The notes below the pieces were generated by a model. The model searched no databases. It was given only the letters and a program-made list of their open reading frames with translations, and had not been told where the DNA came from. A DNA stretch of 64,000 bases from the NCBI RefSeq assembly GCF_006539885.1, contig NZ_BJNW01000008.1:62001-126000 (forward strand). The letters are read 5' to 3'. The position numbers and the translations under genes are program-made. Shown piece after piece: positions 20,046 through 28,895 of the stretch. The first letter of the stretch is position 1; each line of letters opens with the position of its first letter. Source of the DNA: Kocuria varians (GTDB taxonomy: Bacteria; Actinomycetota; Actinomycetes; Actinomycetales; Micrococcaceae).

Positions 20046-21002
20046 TCAGAAGTAGTAGGGGAACGCGGACCAGTCCGGGTCCCGCTTCTGCAGGAAGGCG
20101 TCCCGGCCCTCCACGGCCTCGTCCGTCATGTAGCCCATGCGCGTGGCCTCGCCGGCGAAGACCTGCTGGCCCACCATGCCGTCGTCCGGCAGGTTGAACG
20201 CGTACTTGAGCATGCGCACGGCCTGGGGGGACTGGGAGGTGATCTTCCGTGCCCACTCCACGCACGTGGTCTCGAGGTCCTCGTGGGGCACCACGCGGTT
20301 CACGGCGCCCATGCGGTGCATGTCCTGCGCGGAATACTCGTCCGCGAGGAAGAAGATCTCGCGGGCGAACTTCTGGCCCGCCTGGCGGGCGAGCAGGGCC
20401 GAGCCGTAGCCGGCGTCGAAGGAGCCCACGGTGGCGTCCGTCTGCTTGAACTTCCCGTGCTCCGCGGAGGCCACGGTGAGGTCGCACACCACGTGCAGCG
20501 AGTGCCCGCCACCGGCGGCCCACCCGGAGACCGCCGCGATGACGACCTTGGGCATGGTGCGGATCAGCCGCTGCACCTCCAGGATGTGCAGGCGCCCGGC
20601 GCGGGCCGGGTCGATCGAGTCCGCGGTCTCGCCCTGCGCGTAGTGGTAGCCGTCCCGGCCGCGGATGCGCTGGTCCCCGCCGGAGCAGAACGCCCAGCCG
20701 CCGTCCTTCGCGGACGGGCCGTTGCCGGTGAGGATCACGGCGCCCACGTCCGAGGACATGCGGGCGTGGTCCAGGGTGCGGTACAGCTCGTCCACGGTGC
20801 CGGGGCGGAACGCGTTGCGCACCTCTGGGCGGTCGAACGCGATGCGGACCCACGGCAGGTCCTTCACCACGGTGCCGTTCGCGTCCCGCTCCACGCCGCG
20901 GTGGTAGGTGATGTCCTCAAGGTCGGTGAAACCCTCGACGGGTCGCCACTGCTGAGGATCGAAGATCTCGGACACACGGTCGGGAAGCTGCGCGTTGGTC
21001 AT
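20046..21002 (-). CDS. menB: 1,4-dihydroxy-2-naphthoyl-CoA synthase
   Basis: Crotonase-fold enzyme that closes the second ring of the naphthoquinone from o-succinylbenzoyl-CoA. At 318 residues it is the long MenB type. AFCSGGDQRIRGRDGYHY (about 102-119), the oxyanion-hole glycines in SGWAAGGGHSLHVVCDL and the catalytic Tyr/Asp segment TVGSFDAGYGSALLAR match MenB rather than ordinary enoyl-CoA hydratases. ATG at 21002 begins MTNAQLPDRVSEIFDP; longer in-frame extensions up to 21401 run into the divergent regulator gene and lack support. Confidence 0.95.
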   Translation of the reverse strand: MTNAQLPDRVSEIFDPQQWRPVEGFTDLEDITYHRGVERDANGTVVKDLPWVRIAFDRPEVRNAFRPGTVDELYRTLDHARMSSDVGAVILTGNGPSAKDGGWAFCSGGDQRIRGRDGYHYAQGETADSIDPARAGRLHILEVQRLIRTMPKVVIAAVSGWAAGGGHSLHVVCDLTVASAEHGKFKQTDATVGSFDAGYGSALLARQAGQKFAREIFFLADEYSAQDMHRMGAVNRVVPHEDLETTCVEWARKITSQSPQAVRMLKYAFNLPDDGMVGQQVFAGEATRMGYMTDEAVEGRDAFLQKRDPDWSAFPYYF

Positions 21003-21079
21003 GGGTACCACTGTAGGACGGGTGGGGCTGGGGAGGTTTTCGGGGAGGTGGTGACGCCCCGGTAGTACCGGGCGGGCAT

Positions 21080-21091
21080 TTGTACTTACAA
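21080..21091. promoter_or_regulatory. Operator-like palindrome (site A) at the inositol regulator promoter
   Basis: TTGT ACTT ACAA overlaps the -10 element TACAAT (21087-21092) of the GntR gene starting at 21127. The same TTGT-N4-ACAA layout occurs at 24049, 29873 and 35444, all at inositol gene promoters, which suggests autoregulation. Confidence 0.6.
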
Positions 21092-21126
21092 TGAGACAAA
21101 AACCGTCGGGCTGACCCGGGAGAGAC

Positions 21127-21864
21127 ATGGCCTTTCCATCCACCATCACCATCGACAGGGCATCCCCCGTGCCGCTGTACCACCAGCTCGTGCACGGCAT
21201 CGAGTCCGCCATCACGGAGGGCGAGCTGCCGCCCGGGACCATGCTCGAGAACGAGCTGTCCCTGGCCAAGAACCTCCACCTTTCGCGTCCCACCGTGCGC
21301 AAGGCGATGGACGAGCTCGTGCGTTCGGGGCTGCTCGTGCGCAAGCGTGGAGTGGGCACGCAGGTGGTCGCCTCCGAGGTGCGCCGCCCGGTGCGCCTCA
21401 CCTCGCTCTACGACGACCTCGCCCAGGACGCGTCCAATCCCGCGACGCAGGTGCTCTCCCTCGAGGAGGTGCCCGCGCCGGCGGAGACCGCCCGCGCCCT
21501 GAACATCGCGGAGGGGGCCGCCGTCTACCACCTTCGGCGGCTGCGCAGCCGCGGCGGCAAGCCCCTGGCGATCATGGAGAACTGGGTGCCCCCGGAGATC
21601 GCGACCCTGGACACCCAGGAGCTCGCCGAGCACGGGCTGTACGAGATCCTGCGCCGCGAGGGCGTGAACTTCCGGGTGGCCACGCAGAAGATCGGCGCCG
21701 CCGTGGCCTCCGCGGAGCAGGCCAAGCTGCTGGGCATCACGGAGGGTGCGGCCCTGGTGACGATGTCGCGCACGGCCACGGACGACGTCGGGCGGCGCGT
21801 GGAGACCGGGCGTCACTTCTACCGTGCGGACTCCTACTCGTTCGAACTGACCCTCTCCGCCTGA
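21127..21864 (+). CDS. GntR/HutC-family regulator (UTRA domain), probable repressor of the inositol locus
   Basis: 245 residues. The N-terminal winged helix (about 10-75: PVPLYHQLVHGIESAITEGE, then LHLSRPTVRKAMDELVRSGL) is followed by a UTRA effector domain (about 90-240) with ENWVPPEIA and a C-terminal GRHFYRADSYSFEL strand. HutC-type UTRA domains bind small sugars or acids. It heads the iolB gene on the same strand and flanks the whole inositol cluster. A palindrome overlapping its own -10 recurs at the other inositol promoters. The assignment as inositol regulator is therefore an inference from position and shared sites. Confidence 0.85.
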   Translation: MAFPSTITIDRASPVPLYHQLVHGIESAITEGELPPGTMLENELSLAKNLHLSRPTVRKAMDELVRSGLLVRKRGVGTQVVASEVRRPVRLTSLYDDLAQDASNPATQVLSLEEVPAPAETARALNIAEGAAVYHLRRLRSRGGKPLAIMENWVPPEIATLDTQELAEHGLYEILRREGVNFRVATQKIGAAVASAEQAKLLGITEGAALVTMSRTATDDVGRRVETGRHFYRADSYSFELTLSA

Positions 21865-21977
21865 GACGGGGCGGGACGGAGCGGAACGGGCGGTTCGGGG
21901 ATGGGTGCAGCGGCGGGCGCCGCGCGGCGGCGTCGTCGGTCCGTCCCGACGGAACGCCCATCGAACCGCACATCGCC

Positions 21978-22020
21978 GAACCGCCGCCCGCTGAACCGCC
22001 GCCCGCTGAACCGCCGCCCG
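21978..22020 (+). repeat. Tandem 15-bp repeat upstream of iolB
   Basis: The unit GAACCGCCGCCCGCT occurs twice exactly (21978-21992, 21993-22007), followed by a 13-base third copy (22008-22020). It lies in the 218-base gap between the GntR gene and iolB, 60-105 bases before the iolB start. Confidence 0.85.
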
Positions 22021-22082
22021 GCGGCACCCTGCACCACCAGGAGCACACCGAGGATCCGCTCCACCGAGGAAAGGAACGACCC

Positions 22083-22973
22083 ATGACCGACTGGTTCTAC
22101 CCCGCAGGCACCGCCGCGCAGGCACCGTGGGATCTCTCGATCGGCGGGCACGACTCGCTGCTGGAGGTTCCCGGGTGGGAGCACACCGGCCTGCGCACCG
22201 TGACGTTCGGCGCCGAGCCCGTGACGCTGGAGGCCGCCCCCGAGGAGCGGATCGTGATTCCCCTGGCCGGGGGTGACGTGACCGCCGTCGTGGCCGGCGA
22301 GACCTACCACCTGGCCGGGCGTGAGTCCGTCTTCCACGGCCCCACGGACATGCTCTACACGGGGGTCGAGCAGGCGCTCGAGCTGTGTGCCGAGTCCGGC
22401 GCACGCGTGGCCGTGGCCAGTGCCCCCGCTCGCCACGAGTACCCCGTCCGCCTGGTCCGCAAGGACGAGGCGCCCCTGGAGCTGCGCGGCGCGGGCAACT
22501 GCTCCCGCGAGGTCCGCAACTTCGGGACGCCCGCGGCCCTGGAGGCGGACCGGTTCATCGTGTGCGAGGTGCTCACCCCGGCCGGGAACTGGTCCTCCTA
22601 CCCGCCGCACAAGCACGATGAGGAGAAGGAGGGGGAGACCCGGCTCGAGGAGATCTACTACTTCGAGACCCGCGTGACCCCGGACGCTCCCGCGGAGGCC
22701 ACGGACGCCATCGGCTACCAGCGCGTCTACGCCTCGGACGAGCGGCCGATCGACGTCAACGCGGAGGTGCGCACCGGTGACGTCGTGCTGGTGCCCTACG
22801 GCTGGCACGGTCCAGCCATGGCTCCTCCCGGCTACGACATGTACTACCTCAACGTCATGGCCGGTCCCGGCCCGGTGCGCGAGTGGCTGATCAGCGACGA
22901 CCCGCACCACGGCTGGGTGCGCCGGCAGTGGGACGGCGCCGAGGTGGACGCCCGGCTGCCGTTCGGCGGATGA
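22083..22973 (+). CDS. iolB: 5-deoxy-glucuronate isomerase
   Basis: Converts 5-deoxy-D-glucuronate to 2-deoxy-5-keto-D-gluconate, mid-pathway in myo-inositol breakdown. Bicupin, 296 residues. The C-terminal cupin metal site is clear: SSYPPHKHDEEKEGE, then EEIYYFE, and the GWHGPAMAPPGYDMYYLNVM segment closes it. GAAAGGAACGACCC precedes the ATG. It follows the GntR regulator by 218 bases and is followed after seven bases by a permease gene. Confidence 0.95.
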   Translation: MTDWFYPAGTAAQAPWDLSIGGHDSLLEVPGWEHTGLRTVTFGAEPVTLEAAPEERIVIPLAGGDVTAVVAGETYHLAGRESVFHGPTDMLYTGVEQALELCAESGARVAVASAPARHEYPVRLVRKDEAPLELRGAGNCSREVRNFGTPAALEADRFIVCEVLTPAGNWSSYPPHKHDEEKEGETRLEEIYYFETRVTPDAPAEATDAIGYQRVYASDERPIDVNAEVRTGDVVLVPYGWHGPAMAPPGYDMYYLNVMAGPGPVREWLISDDPHHGWVRRQWDGAEVDARLPFGG

Positions 22974-22980
22974 TCAGCGG

Positions 22981-23889
22981 GTGCTTCCCGACCTGACCCT
23001 CCTCGCGTGGGCGGGGCTGCTGTGCGGGGCCCTGCTCGTGGGCTTCTCCAAGACGGCCCTGCCCGGCATCAACACGCTCGCCGTGGCCCTGTTCGCGGCG
23101 ATCCTCCCGGCCAGAGCCTCCACCGGGGCGCTGCTCGTGCTGCTGCTGGTGGGCGACTGCTTCGCGCTGTGGAACTACCGCCGCCACGCCCACTGGCCCA
23201 CGCTCGTCCGCATGATGCCGGCGGTGGTCGCGGGGCTTGCGCTCGGCGGCGTGTTCCTCGCGTTCGCCGGGGACTCGCTCGTGCGGCGCGTGATCGGCGT
23301 GCTGCTGATCCTGCTCATGGGGATCACCTTGTGGCAGCGGCGGGGGCGACGCCGGGCGGAGGCTCGGGGCGCGGCGTCGGCTCCTGGCGCAGGTGCGGGG
23401 TCGGTGCCGGCCGTGGGGCCCGGCTCTGACTCCGGGGCCGTACCGGGCTCGGACGCGGGGCCGACCTCGGGTTCGAACTCGAGCGTGAACTCAGCCTCGG
23501 ACGACGACGCCGCGGCCCCCGCGGACTCGCACGGCACCTCGAAACTCGCGGCGGCCGGCTACGGGACGCTCGGCGGATTCACCACGATGGTCGCCAATGC
23601 CGGCGGGCCCGTGATGTCCATGTACTTCCTGGCCGCGCGCTTCCCCAAGCACGCCTTCCTGGGCACCGCCGCGTGGTTCTTCGTGACCATGAACCTGCTC
23701 AAGGTCCCCGTCTCCGTGGGTCTCGGCCTGCTCACGACCCACACCCTCGTGATGGACGCGCTGCTCGTGCCCGGCGTGGTGGTGGGAGCGCTGGTGGGGA
23801 AGTGGGCGCTCGCGCGGATCGCGCAGCACGTCTTCGACCGGGCCGTGATCGCGGTGACCCTGCTGGGGGCGGTGTACCTGCTGTTCTGA
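22981..23889 (+). CDS. TauE/SafE-family permease
   Basis: 302-residue membrane protein with about eight hydrophobic helices and the family start LLCGALLVGFSKTALPG. The two halves are joined by a 55-residue Gly/Ser/Ala/Asp-rich insertion (about 122-182) that carries a copy of the dispersed 11-mer. Family members move sulfonates, sulfite or other anions outward or inward. Linkage to iolB (seven bases apart, GTG start at 22981) hints at transport of an organic acid linked to inositol use, but this is inference. Confidence 0.85.
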   Translation: MLPDLTLLAWAGLLCGALLVGFSKTALPGINTLAVALFAAILPARASTGALLVLLLVGDCFALWNYRRHAHWPTLVRMMPAVVAGLALGGVFLAFAGDSLVRRVIGVLLILLMGITLWQRRGRRRAEARGAASAPGAGAGSVPAVGPGSDSGAVPGSDAGPTSGSNSSVNSASDDDAAAPADSHGTSKLAAAGYGTLGGFTTMVANAGGPVMSMYFLAARFPKHAFLGTAAWFFVTMNLLKVPVSVGLGLLTTHTLVMDALLVPGVVVGALVGKWALARIAQHVFDRAVIAVTLLGAVYLLF

Positions 23890-24019
23890 GGGGCGGCGGC
23901 GCGGGCCCCGTCGTGGGTCGCGCGCCGTCCTTCCATGGCTTCGCCGAACCGGTGTGGTGCGGTGGGTGGCAGTGAACGGGGACGGGCCGCGCTCGCGGCC
24001 CGGGCGGCGTCGTCATCCC

Positions 24020-24060
24020 TTGACGTGATCTTCCCCACCCCCGGATAATTGTACGGACAT
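24020..24060 (+). promoter_or_regulatory. Promoter with overlapping operator (site B) of the first Gfo/Idh dehydrogenase
   Basis: TTGACG (24020-24025), an 18-base spacer and GATAAT (24044-24049) form a good sigma-70-type promoter. The palindrome TTGT ACGG ACAT (24049-24060) covers the expected start site at about 24056, a classic repression position. Confidence 0.65.
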
Positions 24061-24092
24061 ACTAACAAGCGGATCATTAAGTGAGGATCGTC

Positions 24093-25304
24093 ATGAGCGC
24101 AGAAGAACTGTCCGTCGCCGTCGTCGGGGCCGGGATGGCCGGCCGTGCCCACGCCTACGGGTACCGCCAGGCGGGCACCGTCTACGACTCCGTGTTCCCG
24201 AAGATCCGGCTCGCCGCGATCGCGGACGCCAACGTGCCGCTCGGCGAGGACGCCGCGCGCCGCTACGGCTTCGAGACCACGTACTCGGACTGGCGCCAGG
24301 TCGCGGAGGACCCGAGCATCGACGCCGTGAGCATCGTGGTGGGCAACGCCCTGCACCGCGAGATCGCCCAGGGGCTGCTGGAGACCGGCAAGCACGTGCT
24401 GTGCGAGAAGCCGCTCGCGGGCAACCTGGAGGATGCGCGGGCCATGGTCGAGCTCGAGCGCGAGCACGGCTCCCGCACGGACTCCGCGGGCCGCCCGCTG
24501 ATCACTGCCACCGGCTACACGGTGCGCCGCACCCCGGCGCTCAACGCGATCCGCGAGCGGGTGGAGAACGGCGAGTTCGGCCCGGTCAGCAACTTCATCG
24601 CCACGTACCTGGCCGACTACTCGTGCGATCCCCGCGCCCCCATGTCCTGGCGCTACAAGGGCGCCCCGGGCTCGGGTGCGCTGGGGGACCTCGGCTCGCA
24701 CGTGATCGACACCGGCGAGTTCCTCAACGGCCCCATCACGGCCGTGCGCGGCGCGTTCATGGACACCGTCCACAAGGAGCGCCCCCTGCCGGTGGGCAAC
24801 GTGGTGGGCCACGCGCACGCGGAGGTCTCGGACGAGGTGGAGCCCGTGGAGAACGAGGACTTCCTGACCTTCACGTGCACCTTCGCCAACGGCGCGATCG
24901 GTACGTACACGATCTCCCGCGTGGCCTTCGGCTCGCCCAACGGGCAGGCCTACCAGGTGGTCGGGCCGCGGGCGCAGGCCTCGTGGCGCATCGACAAGCC
25001 CGCCGAGTTCGAGTACGACGACGCCCAGGCCGGCTACCAGACGCGCGGCCCCCGCCGGGTGCTGATCAACCCGGAGACCCCGCTGTTCGCCAACTCCTGC
25101 GCGATGGACGCCCCCGGCAACGGCTGGAACTACAACGAGAACTTCGTGATCCAGGCCCGGGCGTTCCTGGAGCAGGTCGTGGGCCGGCCGAGCGGCCTGC
25201 AGCCGTGCGCCTCCTTCGCGGACGGGCTGCACACCTTGGAGGTCATCCAGGCGGTCGCGGACTCCGCGCAGCAGGGCGGCCGCGAGGTGGCGATCACCCG
25301 CTGA
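24093..25304 (+). CDS. Gfo/Idh/MocA-family oxidoreductase in the inositol locus
   Basis: 403 residues, NAD(P)-dependent. The Rossmann loop VAVVGAGMAGRAHAYGY (about 8-24) and the family EKP motif, HVLCEKPLAG (catalytic-region Lys, about 107), are present. The second domain has GDLGSHVID, the usual substrate-binding Asp/His segment. It is longer than a plain inositol 2-dehydrogenase and may act on scyllo-inositol, a methylated inositol or another inosose. ATG at 24093 is chosen over GTG 24081 because GAGGATC lies just before it. It is transcribed alone from an operator-bearing promoter and ends at a terminator shared with the convergent transporter gene. Confidence 0.88.
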   Translation: MSAEELSVAVVGAGMAGRAHAYGYRQAGTVYDSVFPKIRLAAIADANVPLGEDAARRYGFETTYSDWRQVAEDPSIDAVSIVVGNALHREIAQGLLETGKHVLCEKPLAGNLEDARAMVELEREHGSRTDSAGRPLITATGYTVRRTPALNAIRERVENGEFGPVSNFIATYLADYSCDPRAPMSWRYKGAPGSGALGDLGSHVIDTGEFLNGPITAVRGAFMDTVHKERPLPVGNVVGHAHAEVSDEVEPVENEDFLTFTCTFANGAIGTYTISRVAFGSPNGQAYQVVGPRAQASWRIDKPAEFEYDDAQAGYQTRGPRRVLINPETPLFANSCAMDAPGNGWNYNENFVIQARAFLEQVVGRPSGLQPCASFADGLHTLEVIQAVADSAQQGGREVAITR

Positions 25305-25385
25305 GACCGTGAGCCCCACGGAGCACCTCGGGGACGTCCGCAGGGATTCCCCAGGGGGTCTCGCGGGGTCACCACCGCCGACGAC

Positions 25386-25420
25386 GAACGCCCGGCCCGC
25401 TGGCAGCGGACCGGGCGTTC
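25386..25420. terminator. Bidirectional terminator between convergent dehydrogenase and transporter genes
   Basis: GAACGCCCGG (25386-25395) pairs with CCGGGCGTTC (25411-25420). Inside, CCGCTG pairs with CAGCGG after a one-base bulge on each side. It lies 82 bases after the stop at 25304 and 23 bases after the opposing stop at 25443. Confidence 0.8.
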
Positions 25421-25442
25421 CTCGTGTGGCGGGGGAGCGGGA

Positions 25443-26900
25443 CTACTTCTTGTTCACGGTGAAGATCGCACCGGTGGTGACGTCCTCCTCCACGGCCTCC
25501 AGGGTGCGGCCGCGGGTCTCTGGGAGGAACTTCCACATGACCAGGGCTGCCACGGCGTTGACAGCCGCGAAGCTGAAGAACGAGCCGTTGATGCCGATCG
25601 AGGCGATCAGGGAGGGGAATACCCAGCTCAGCGCTGCGTTGGCCATCCAGAGGCAGAAGACCGTGATGCCCATGCCCACGGCGCGCATGTGCAGCGGGAA
25701 GATCTCCGAGAGCAGCACCCACGTGGCCACGTTCAGGAACGTCTGCATGGACCCCACGAAGCACACGACCAGCACCAGGATCACGTACGGGCGGGCCGCG
25801 CTGCCCTCGGGGAAGAACGCGGCGGACAGCCCGATCAGCAGGTGGAAGATCGTGACCAGCACGTAGCCCGTGATGATGGTGGTGCGGCGGTTGATCCTCT
25901 CCATCATCCACAGGGCGATGAAGCCGCCGACCACGGCGATCACGCCCGGGGCGATGTTCGCGATCAGGGCGGCGTCCGCGCCGAAGCCGGCGTCGCGCAG
26001 GATGATCTGGCCGTAGTACATGACCGAGTTGATGCCGGTGAGCTGCTGGAAGACCGCCAGGGCCACCCCCACGAGCAGGATGCGCAGCAGCCACTTGTTC
26101 TTGAGCACCGAGGAGATGCCGGTCTCGTGCTCCTTGGCCTCGAGCTCGCTGACCCGCTCGACCTCGCCCATCTCGGCCTCCGCGCGGTCCTGCGAGCGGA
26201 TGGTCCTGAGCACCTCCAGGGCTTCGTCGTACCGGCCCTTGGAGATCAGCCAGCGAGGGGACTCCGGCATGCGCAGCATGCCGAAGAACAGGAAGACCGC
26301 GGGGATGGCGCAGACCGCGAGCATGATCCGCCACACGCCGTCGAGGTGGCCCAGGGCGTTGCCCAGGATCGCGTTGACGATGAACGCCGCGAGCTGGCCG
26401 ATCACGATCATCAGCTCGTTGCGCCCGGAGAGGGAGCCGCGGATCTCGTACGGGGCGAGTTCCGCGAGGAACACCGGGACCACGGTGGACGCGCCGCCCA
26501 CGGCGAGGCCCAGCACGAAGCGCCCGACCAGCAGGATCGCAAGGCCCGGGGCGAAGACGCACGCCAGGGTGCCCGCGAAGAACAGGACGGCGAGCAGCAG
26601 GATCGTCTTGCGTCGACCCCAGCCGTCCGAGAGGCGGCCGATCGACACGGCGCCCAACGCGGCACCGATCAGCAGGGTGCTCGTCACGGTGCCCTCGGAC
26701 TGGGCGTTGAGCCCCAGCTCCTCGGACATCGGCAGCAGCGCACCGTTGATCACGCCGGTGTCGTAGCCGAAGAGCAGACCCCCGAAGGTGGCCACGAGGG
26801 CGACCAAGCCGAGGCGTCGGGTGTGGGGCCCGGGCTTCAGCGGTGGAAGCTGCGTGGCCCCGGGACTGCCGGCCACCGGACCGGCGGATGATTGCGACAT
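25443..26900 (-). CDS. Sugar-porter MFS transporter, probable myo-inositol uptake protein
   Basis: 485 residues with 12 hydrophobic helices and the full set of sugar-porter signatures: GGLLFGYDTGVINGAL in helix 1, GRLSDGWGRRKT in loop 2-3, the PESPRWLISKGR motif before the central loop, and LPETRGRTLEAVEE at the end. Closest in style to IolT-like proton/inositol symporters. It is the last gene of the iolE-iolG-isomerase-transporter operon, with AGGAGCCAAC before its ATG and 34 bases from the preceding gene. Substrate is inferred from context. Confidence 0.92.
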   Translation of the reverse strand: MSQSSAGPVAGSPGATQLPPLKPGPHTRRLGLVALVATFGGLLFGYDTGVINGALLPMSEELGLNAQSEGTVTSTLLIGAALGAVSIGRLSDGWGRRKTILLLAVLFFAGTLACVFAPGLAILLVGRFVLGLAVGGASTVVPVFLAELAPYEIRGSLSGRNELMIVIGQLAAFIVNAILGNALGHLDGVWRIMLAVCAIPAVFLFFGMLRMPESPRWLISKGRYDEALEVLRTIRSQDRAEAEMGEVERVSELEAKEHETGISSVLKNKWLLRILLVGVALAVFQQLTGINSVMYYGQIILRDAGFGADAALIANIAPGVIAVVGGFIALWMMERINRRTTIITGYVLVTIFHLLIGLSAAFFPEGSAARPYVILVLVVCFVGSMQTFLNVATWVLLSEIFPLHMRAVGMGITVFCLWMANAALSWVFPSLIASIGINGSFFSFAAVNAVAALVMWKFLPETRGRTLEAVEEDVTTGAIFTVNKK

Positions 26901-26934
26901 GTTGGCTCCTTTGCCGTTGTGCCGTACGAGCCGC

Positions 26935-27816
26935 TCAGCGCTCGCTGATGGCCTGGTGGATCTTGTCCTGCATGGTCTGCAGCTGGTACCGGGAGACCTC
27001 CGGGGCTTTCTCGTTCTCCGCGAAGACGCTGGAGACCATCACGGTGTCAGGATCGCCCAGGAAGCCGATCTCCGACAGACCCGAGAAGAACTCGTCCCAG
27101 TTGACGTCCCCGTCCCCGATCTTCAGGTGCTGGTGCACGCGCACCGGGTTGCCCGGGGGATTGGTGATGTAGCGCAGCCCGTGGGAGCGGTGGTGGTCCA
27201 TGGAGTCCGCCACGTGCACCACGCGCACCCGGCTGCCCGCCGCGCGCATGATCTCCAGGGGCTCGTCCTCCATGTGGAAGGTGTGGCACGCCACGTACGT
27301 CAGCCCGATGTTCGGGGAGTTCAGCCCGCGGATCACGCGCCACGCGGAGAGCCCGCGCTCCACGAAGTCGTCCGGGTGCGGGTCGATCGCCACGTTGAGA
27401 CCTTCGCGCTCGATGATCGGCAGCAGCTCCTCCATGGAGCGGTGGAAGCTGTTCTCGGACTCCTCGTAGCGCTCCGGGCGCCCGGAGAACTCGGTGTTCA
27501 GCTGGGTCACTCCCAGGTCCACGGCGATCTGGATCACCCGCTTCCACTTGCGCACCGCGGCCTCGCGCTCCTCCTCCACGGGGGAGGACCAGCGCAGCAC
27601 GGGCAGGATGGACGCGATCTCCACGTTCGTGTCCTTCAGCGCCCGGGCGAGGTCCGAGACCAGTTGGTCGTCCGCCGTGGGGTGCGTGAAGAACGGGATG
27701 AAGTCCGGGTGCGGGGTCATCTGCATGTAGTCGTACCCCAGGTCCTTGACCACGCGGGGGAACTCCAGCAGCGAGTGCGTGGAGTGGAACGGGGTGGGGT
27801 CGAGCGCGATCTTCAC
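26935..27816 (-). CDS. TIM-barrel sugar phosphate isomerase/epimerase (IolH/IolI-like)
   Basis: 293 residues. Putative metal ligands lie in VAIDPHPDDFVERG (about 140-153), TYVACHTFHME and RVVHVADSMDHHRSHG (about 200-215), and SSVFAENE provides the last acidic residue. Related proteins in inositol clusters isomerise inososes (IolI) or have unassigned roles (IolH). GTG at 27816 follows GAGGAGAACACC. The gene lies between iolG and the transporter in one operon. Confidence 0.88.
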   Translation of the reverse strand: MKIALDPTPFHSTHSLLEFPRVVKDLGYDYMQMTPHPDFIPFFTHPTADDQLVSDLARALKDTNVEIASILPVLRWSSPVEEEREAAVRKWKRVIQIAVDLGVTQLNTEFSGRPERYEESENSFHRSMEELLPIIEREGLNVAIDPHPDDFVERGLSAWRVIRGLNSPNIGLTYVACHTFHMEDEPLEIMRAAGSRVRVVHVADSMDHHRSHGLRYITNPPGNPVRVHQHLKIGDGDVNWDEFFSGLSEIGFLGDPDTVMVSSVFAENEKAPEVSRYQLQTMQDKIHQAISER

Positions 27817-27841
27817 GGTGTTCTCCTCGGGTCCTGACCGC

Positions 27842-28822
27842 TCAGCGGTACAGCTCGGGCTTCTCGTTCAGCTCCACGTCCACGGTGGTGCCGGGGGCGG
27901 CGACGGCGCGCAGTCCGGCCTCGCAGCACGCGGCGGCGGCGTAGCCGTCCCAGGCGTCCGGGCCGGCAATCTCGCCGCGCAGGCAGCCGTCGATCCAGTC
28001 CTGCACCTCGGTGTCGTACGCGTCCACGAAGCGCTCCTCGAAGCCGGGCAGCACCTGGTCCACGCCCTCCTGCAGGTGGGTCTGCTCGAACGCGGCGCGC
28101 GTGGTCACGGCGTAGCCGTACTGCGCGGTCACGTGCGTGTTCACCGAGACCCTCACACCGGACTCGGTGTCCATGAGGATCTGGGCGGGGTCCTTCAGGC
28201 CGTCGGTCTGCACCTTCCGGGAGTCCTTGCCGGTGCGGACCTGGACCGCGACGATCTCCTCGCCGGTGAGGAAGCGCACGCCGTCGAACTCGTGCACCAC
28301 GGTGTCGTCGATCAGGTTGCCGCCCGTGTAGGCGGCGGGGACGTCCGGGTTGATGTGCTCGCAGTCCAGGGCGAGCAGCTCGCCGTGCTCGCCGGAGGCC
28401 ACGGCCTCGCGGATCCGGCGGTACCCGGCGTCGAAACGGCGCATGAAGCCCACCTGGATCAGCTTGCGGCCCAGCGCGGACTCGGCCTGCACCACGCGCC
28501 ACGCGGACTCGGAGTCCGGGGTGAGCGGCTTCTCGCACAGGATGGGCAGGCCCTGCGTGAGGGTGGGCAGCAGGACGTCCTCGTGCAGGAAGCCCGGGGT
28601 AGCCACGAGCACGGCGTCCACGTCCCCGGAGGTGATGGCCTCCGTGAAGTCGGTGTACACGCGGGCACCCTCGATGCCCTCGATGGCGGCCTGCGCCCTG
28701 GCCTCGTCGATGTCGACGATCGCGGTGATCCGCGCCCGCCGCATGCGGTGGTGGATGCGTTCGATGTGGTCCGAACCCATGCGTCCGGCGCCGACGACGG
28801 CGATTCTCAGGTCTTCGCTCAT
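27842..28822 (-). CDS. iolG: Inositol 2-dehydrogenase (Gfo/Idh/MocA family)
   Basis: Oxidises myo-inositol to scyllo-inosose with NAD, the first step of the pathway. At 326 residues it has the IolG length, with the nucleotide loop IAVVGAGRMGSDHIERI (about 7-23), LCEKPLTPD (about 95) and the substrate segment NLIDDTVVHEFDGVRFL (about 168-184), where Asp and His bind the inositol. ATG at 28822 is preferred; the frame runs 50 codons further upstream in sequence unlike the family. It follows iolE by 73 bases. Confidence 0.92.
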   Translation of the reverse strand: MSEDLRIAVVGAGRMGSDHIERIHHRMRRARITAIVDIDEARAQAAIEGIEGARVYTDFTEAITSGDVDAVLVATPGFLHEDVLLPTLTQGLPILCEKPLTPDSESAWRVVQAESALGRKLIQVGFMRRFDAGYRRIREAVASGEHGELLALDCEHINPDVPAAYTGGNLIDDTVVHEFDGVRFLTGEEIVAVQVRTGKDSRKVQTDGLKDPAQILMDTESGVRVSVNTHVTAQYGYAVTTRAAFEQTHLQEGVDQVLPGFEERFVDAYDTEVQDWIDGCLRGEIAGPDAWDGYAAAACCEAGLRAVAAPGTTVDVELNEKPELYR

Positions 28823-28895
28823 GGTGGCGGTGCTCCCTTCGGTCGGGTTCCCCTGCGGCGGTGGCGCGCAGCGGGAGGAGTGCGGCGGGTGGCGC

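Noticed and set aside
21003-21401. Long N-terminal extension of MenB
   Set aside because: It runs antisense to the GntR gene and through both promoters; the family N-terminus fits ATG 21002.
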